Position numbers and translations under genes: made by a program. Shown here piece by piece: positions 15,758 through 19,305 of a DNA stretch of 19,305 nucleotides; within the stretch, counting starts at the first letter, position 1, and each line of letters opens with the position of its first letter. Source of the stretch: JAFALX01 sp036378495 (GTDB taxonomy: Bacteria; Chloroflexota; Dormibacteria; Aeolococcales; Aeolococcaceae); contig DASUWI010000123.1 in assembly GCA_036378495.1 (NCBI GenBank), positions 1-19,305 on the forward strand. The letters are read 5' to 3'. The notes below the pieces were generated by a model. The model was not told the origin of the DNA, made no database searches, and worked only from the letters and a program-made list of their open reading frames with translations.

Positions 15758-17158
15758 GTGCCGGACCGTTTCGACGTCGCAATTCTCGGCGGTGGGATGG
15801 GAGGGTACCCCGCGGCGATCCGTGCTGCCCAACTGGGCCTGCGAGTGGCGCTGATCGAGGAGGACAAGGTGGGTGGCACCTGCCTCCATCGGGGTTGCAT
15901 TCCCACCAAGGCGCTCCTGCAGAGCGCGTCACTGCTCGATGAGCTGCAGCACGCCTCCGCGTTCGGCGTCACCGCGGACGGCGTGCGTTTCGACTACGCG
16001 GTTGCCGGCGCGCGCCGCGACCAGGTGGTGGCGCAGCTCCACCGCGGCGTCGAGTATCTGTTGAAGAAGAACCGCGTCACGATGGTGCGCGGGCACGGAC
16101 GCCTGGCGGCGCGCGACCGCGTGATCGTCACCCCGTCCTCTGGTGACGCCGTAGAGGTTGAGGCCGGCGCGATCGTGATCGCGTCGGGGTCGAGACCGCG
16201 CCAGCTCCCCGGCGTTCCGTCGGACGGGGCCCACGTGCTCACCAGCGACGATGCCGTGCGCAGCAACACCGTCCCGCGCTCGGCGATCGTCCTCGGAGCG
16301 GGCGCGGTCGGGGTGGAGTTCGCCTCCCTCTACCGCAGCTGCGGTGCCGAGGTGACGCTCGTGGAGATGATGCCCTCGCTGGTGCCCCTCGAAGACGCCG
16401 ACGTCGGCGCGGAGCTGCTGAAGCGATTCGAGTCGCGCGGCATCCGCTGCCTGGTTGGTACCAGGCTCGACCTGGAGTCGGTGCAGCGCAACGAGGGTGG
16501 CGTCTCGGTCACCGTGCACACGGCCGAGCGTGAGGAGCGGCTGCAGGCGGAGGTGCTGCTGGTGGCGGTGGGCCGCTCCGCCAACGTCGAGGACATCGGG
16601 CTCGACGGTCTCGGCGTTGAAGTCAGAGATGGCACGATCGTCGTTGACGAGCTGCTGCACACCGGTGAGCCGGGCGTGAGCGCGGTCGGCGACGTGGTCG
16701 GCGGCTTCTGGCTGGCGCACAAGGCGCTGCACGAGGGCGTCATCGCGGTGGAGGCGATCGCGGGGCGCCAACCGCTGCCGCTGCTGCCGGGGCAGGTGAC
16801 GCGCACCACCTACTGCACGCCGCAGATTGGCTCCATCGGGCTCAGCGAGGCGGAGGCGAAGGCGGCGGGCCACGACGTCGTGGTCGGCCACTTCCCGTTG
16901 CGCGGTAACGGGCGGGCGCTGATCTGGGGCGCGCCGGAGGGATTCTGCAAGGTGGTCGCCGACCGGGCCACGCAGGACGTGCTCGGTGTGCACATCGTCG
17001 GCCACGAGGTCACCGAGCTGATCTGGGGTCCGGCGCTGGGGGCCCTGCTCGAAACAACCCCATACGAGATGGGTCGGACGGTGGCACCCCACCCTACACT
17101 CAGCGAGACGTTATCGGAGGCCGCCCTGGCGGTGAGCGGCGAGGCGATCCACATATAG
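15758..17158 (+). CDS. lpdA: Dihydrolipoyl dehydrogenase (E3)
   Basis: From GTG 15758 the protein is 466 aa, the usual size for E3. It reoxidises the dihydrolipoyl arm of 2-oxoacid dehydrogenase complexes with FAD and NAD+. Visible are the FAD loop VAILGGGMGGYPAAIRAAQL (7-26), the redox pair C42 and C47 in GGTCLHRGCIPTK, the NAD loop VLGAGAVGVEFASLYRSCGA, the second FAD motif VSAVGDVVGG, the dimer-domain entry TYCTPQIGSIGLSEAEAKAA, and the catalytic H445 and E450 in HPTLSETLSEAA. I chose GTG 15758 over an in-frame upstream start because residues start straight at PDRFDVAILGGG and a TATACT box lies 7 nt before it. It opens the E3-E1alpha-E1beta-E2 operon. A decayed copy of its 5' end lies about 1.95 kb upstream. 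Confidence 0.95.
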   Translation: MPDRFDVAILGGGMGGYPAAIRAAQLGLRVALIEEDKVGGTCLHRGCIPTKALLQSASLLDELQHASAFGVTADGVRFDYAVAGARRDQVVAQLHRGVEYLLKKNRVTMVRGHGRLAARDRVIVTPSSGDAVEVEAGAIVIASGSRPRQLPGVPSDGAHVLTSDDAVRSNTVPRSAIVLGAGAVGVEFASLYRSCGAEVTLVEMMPSLVPLEDADVGAELLKRFESRGIRCLVGTRLDLESVQRNEGGVSVTVHTAEREERLQAEVLLVAVGRSANVEDIGLDGLGVEVRDGTIVVDELLHTGEPGVSAVGDVVGGFWLAHKALHEGVIAVEAIAGRQPLPLLPGQVTRTTYCTPQIGSIGLSEAEAKAAGHDVVVGHFPLRGNGRALIWGAPEGFCKVVADRATQDVLGVHIVGHEVTELIWGPALGALLETTPYEMGRTVAPHPTLSETLSEAALAVSGEAIHI

Positions 17159-17208
17159 CGCTCGCTCCGCGTAACGAGGAGCGCGGCGCGCGACTATCAG
17201 AGGAAACA

Positions 17209-18216
17209 GTGGCAGTAACCAAGACCGCTCCCCGGGATCACGCCGGACTCGACGCCGAGACGCTGCGCGCGATGTACCGGCACATGCTTCGCGCTCGTCT
17301 CCTGGACGAGCGCATGTGGGTGCTCAACCGCCAGGGACGCGCGCCCTTCTGGATCTCGGGCATCGGGCACGAGGCGGTACAGGTCGCGTTCGGCATGAAC
17401 CTGCGGCCCGGCATCGACTGGATCGCGCCGTACTACCGCGACCTGGCGCTGACGCTCGTGCTCGGCATGACCCCGCGCGACCAGCTGCTCAGCGTGCTGG
17501 CGAAGGCCGACGACCCCAACAGCGGCGGACGGCAGATGCCGGCGCACTACGGCTGCCGCCGCCTGAACATCATCAGCACGGGCTCGGCGGTGGGCACGCA
17601 GCTGCTGCACGCCGCCGGCGCCGCGCTCGCCTCGCGCATCCGTGGCGAGGACGCTGTCACCTTCACCTCGTGCGGCGAGGGCGCCACGTCCGAGGGCGAC
17701 TTCCACGAGGCGCTCAACTTCGCCGCGACGCGCCGGCTTCCGGTGGTGTTCGTCATCGAGAACAACGGGTTCGCCATCAGCGTGCCCTGGGACAAGCAGA
17801 TGCCGCTGCCCAACGTCGCCGACCGCGCGGTCGCGTACGGGCTGCCCGGGATGGTGGTGGACGGCGAGGACCCCATGGCGTGCTACCGCATCGCCCGCGA
17901 GGCCGTGGCCCACGCGCGCGATGGGGAGGGTCCGGTCCTGGTGGAGGCCAAGGTGCTGCGCCTCACCTCGCACAGCTCCGACGACGACCAGCGGCGGTAT
18001 CGCGACGCCGGTGAGCTCGCGGCGGAGAAGCAGCGCGATTCGCTTGTGCGCTTCCGCTCCCAGCTCATCGACCTCGGTGTGATCAGCGAGGAGGAGGCGT
18101 CGGCGCTGCGCACGGAGCTCGTGGTCGAGCTCGACCATGCCCAGGAGGAGGCCGAGGCCGCGCCGCTGCCGGAGGCAGAGACCGCGACACGGCATGTGCT
18201 GGGGGCGGGGGAGTAG
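17209..18216 (+). CDS. bkdA: 2-oxoacid dehydrogenase E1 component, alpha subunit (branched-chain type)
   Basis: A 335-aa thiamine-diphosphate enzyme subunit that decarboxylates a 2-oxoacid. The TPP/Mg motif is GEGATSEGDFHEALNF (156-171) ending at ENN (184-186). GGRQMPAHYG (106-115) and the loop TSHSSDDDQRRYR (253-265) resemble branched-chain 2-oxoacid dehydrogenase alpha subunits more than pyruvate dehydrogenase ones. The substrate is therefore probably the 2-oxoacids of Val, Leu and Ile, with pyruvate still possible (pdhA would be the alternative name). The GTG start has AGAGGA (17199-17204) 4 nt upstream. The 50-bp gap after lpdA contains a 6-bp hairpin without a T-tract. It is followed 2 nt later by the beta subunit gene, with which it forms the heterotetrameric E1. 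Confidence 0.88.
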   Translation: MAVTKTAPRDHAGLDAETLRAMYRHMLRARLLDERMWVLNRQGRAPFWISGIGHEAVQVAFGMNLRPGIDWIAPYYRDLALTLVLGMTPRDQLLSVLAKADDPNSGGRQMPAHYGCRRLNIISTGSAVGTQLLHAAGAALASRIRGEDAVTFTSCGEGATSEGDFHEALNFAATRRLPVVFVIENNGFAISVPWDKQMPLPNVADRAVAYGLPGMVVDGEDPMACYRIAREAVAHARDGEGPVLVEAKVLRLTSHSSDDDQRRYRDAGELAAEKQRDSLVRFRSQLIDLGVISEEEASALRTELVVELDHAQEEAEAAPLPEAETATRHVLGAGE

Positions 18217-18218
18217 TC

Positions 18219-19202
18219 ATGGCCCAGGTCACGTATCTCCAGGCCATACGCGACGGCATCCGCGACGAGATGGAGCGCGACCCGTCGGTGTTCGTCATCG
18301 GTGAGGACGTTGGCGCCAAGGGTGGCGTATTCGGTGTCACCGAGGGCCTGCAGAAGGAGTTCGGTGAGTGGCGGGTGCTCGACAGCCCGCTTGCGGAGTC
18401 GCTGATCGCCGGCGTCGCCATCGGCGCGGCCTGCAACGGCATGCGGCCCATCGCCGAGATCCAGTTCCAGGACTTCATCATGCCGGCGGTCGACCAGATC
18501 ATCAGCGAGGCGGCGAAGATCCGCTATCGCAGCAACGGCGACTGGAACGTGCCGATGGTGCTGCGCGCGCCGTTTGGCGGCGGCATCCACGGCGCGCTGT
18601 ATCACTCGCAGTCGATCGAGGCGATCTTCTGCCACATCCCCGGCCTGCGCGTGGTGGCGCCCTCCACGCCGTACGACGCCAAGGGCATGATCGTCGCGGC
18701 CGTCCGCGACCCCGACCCGGTGCTCTACTTCGAGCACAAGCGCGCGTACCGTGCGATCAAGGGGGAGGTGCCGGACACCGACTACACGGTCTCGCTCGAC
18801 ACCGCGCGCATCGCGCGCGCCGGCGAGGACATCGCCGTCTTCACCTACGGGATGATGGTGCACACGGTGCTCGAGGCTGCGGAACGTTTGCAGCGCGACG
18901 GGTTCGAGTGCGAGGTGGTCGATCTTCGTTCCCTGCGGCCGCTGGATCGCGCGACGATCGTGAGCAGTGCGAAGAAGTGCGGCAAGGTGCTGGTGGCACA
19001 GGAGGCCAACCTCGCCGTCAGCATCGCGTCGGAGGTGGCGGCGATCGTCGCCCAGGAGTGCTTCGAATACCTCGACGCGCCGGTGATGCGGCTCGGCGGC
19101 CCCGAGATACCGGCGATGCCGTATTCGCCCCCGCTGGAGCGCTTCTACCTGCAGAATCCAGACAAGGTCGAGGCCGCACTGCGGTCGCTGGCCGCCTACT
19201 GA
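18219..19202 (+). CDS. bkdB: 2-oxoacid dehydrogenase E1 component, beta subunit (branched-chain type)
   Basis: A 327-aa transketolase-like beta subunit that completes the E1 active site. Landmarks are FVIGEDVGAKGGVFGVTEGL, DSPLAESLIAGVAIGAA, AEIQFQDFIMPAVDQIISEA, then KIRYRS, and the run GGGIHGALYHSQSIEAIF and PGLRVVAPSTPYDAKG. HGALYHSQS and FEHKRAYR are typical of branched-chain E1 beta; pyruvate-type enzymes differ there. The C-terminal domain (VVDLRSLRPLDRATIVSSAK) binds the alpha subunit and E2. The ribosome site GGGGGAG (18206-18212) overlaps the end of the alpha gene, whose stop is 2 nt before this ATG, so the two are tightly coupled. Substrate preference is inferred from these signatures and not proven. 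Confidence 0.9.
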   Translation: MAQVTYLQAIRDGIRDEMERDPSVFVIGEDVGAKGGVFGVTEGLQKEFGEWRVLDSPLAESLIAGVAIGAACNGMRPIAEIQFQDFIMPAVDQIISEAAKIRYRSNGDWNVPMVLRAPFGGGIHGALYHSQSIEAIFCHIPGLRVVAPSTPYDAKGMIVAAVRDPDPVLYFEHKRAYRAIKGEVPDTDYTVSLDTARIARAGEDIAVFTYGMMVHTVLEAAERLQRDGFECEVVDLRSLRPLDRATIVSSAKKCGKVLVAQEANLAVSIASEVAAIVAQECFEYLDAPVMRLGGPEIPAMPYSPPLERFYLQNPDKVEAALRSLAAY

Positions 19203-19245
19203 GTGCTGACCTGATCACGTTGCAGACGAGGACGAAGAGCGCGCC

Positions 19246-19305
19246 ATGGCACTGACGGTGAACATGCCCCAGCTGGGTGAGAGCGTCACCGAGGGGACGA
19301 TCGCG
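19246..19305 (+). CDS. Dihydrolipoamide acyltransferase (E2), N-terminal fragment cut by window edge
   Basis: Only 20 codons are visible: MALTVNMPQLGESVTEGTIA. This is the start of a lipoyl (biotinyl-lipoyl attachment) domain, MPxLGESVxEGTI, as found at the N-terminus of the E2 subunits of 2-oxoacid dehydrogenases. GAAGAG (19234-19239) lies 6 nt before the ATG. Its place after E3, E1-alpha and E1-beta makes it the core acyltransferase of the same complex. The lipoylated lysine and the catalytic domain lie outside the window, so the acyl specificity cannot be read. Confidence 0.85.
   Translation, partial: MALTVNMPQLGESVTEGTIA

Noticed and set aside
17163..17183. Hairpin CGCTCC/GGAGCG between lpdA and the E1-alpha gene
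   Set aside because: A short 6-bp stem without a T-tract inside an evident operon; not a terminator, and no riboswitch-like structure around it.

Overview
The window is high-GC bacterial chromosome with short intergenic gaps and many 4-nt ATGA/GTGA gene overlaps. Gene content and the apparently leaderless start sites fit a high-GC Terrabacteria lineage (Dormibacterota, Chloroflexota or Actinomycetota-like). This is inferred from gene content and style only; no rRNA or other marker settles it. No tRNA, rRNA, CRISPR array, IS element or convincing intrinsic terminator was seen.

Layout. (1) 1-1688 is a lower-GC, gene-poor stretch. It holds one unrecognised multi-spanning membrane protein, the C-terminal remnant of a LuxR-type HTH gene, and about 430 bp with nothing but a 14-bp palindrome. 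(2) 1689-5712 is a three-gene signalling operon with 4-nt overlaps: a stand-alone Rcp1-like receiver, a receiver-GGDEF-EAL c-di-GMP enzyme with intact motifs, and a membrane GAF histidine kinase. (3) 5722-7856 is an ECF42-type sigma cassette: a DGPF/YCII protein, the sigma factor with its C-terminal helical extension, and an SRPBCC protein. A promoter matching the published ECF42 motif lies in front. (4) 7828-9245 on the minus strand holds an IMPDH/GMP-reductase-family enzyme without CBS domains, followed at once by a VOC protein. (5) 9296-10421 is prfB, with a classic in-frame UGA and +1 programmed frameshift. (6) 10651-13567 is ftsE-ftsX-M23 peptidase, a cell-division peptidoglycan hydrolase module. 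The peptidase probably starts at a CTG overlapping the ftsX stop. (7) 13568-14011 is a gene-poor gap carrying a decayed copy of the lpdA 5' end. (8) 14012-15715 encodes a membrane-anchored pseudokinase-like protein. (9) 15758-19305 is a 2-oxoacid dehydrogenase operon: E3 (lpdA), E1-alpha, E1-beta and the first 20 codons of E2, cut by the window edge. The E1 subunits look branched-chain type.

How the genes work together. The kinase probably phosphorylates the stand-alone receiver and/or the receiver on the c-di-GMP enzyme, linking a membrane or cytosolic signal to c-di-GMP. The ECF42 sigma factor probably drives its own cassette. FtsEX would gate the secreted LytM-type hydrolase during division. 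The terminal operon oxidatively decarboxylates 2-oxoacids to acyl-CoA. A GATAYACT -10-like box occurs before prfB, ftsE and lpdA. At prfB and lpdA it sits exactly 7 nt before the start codon, which points to leaderless mRNAs.
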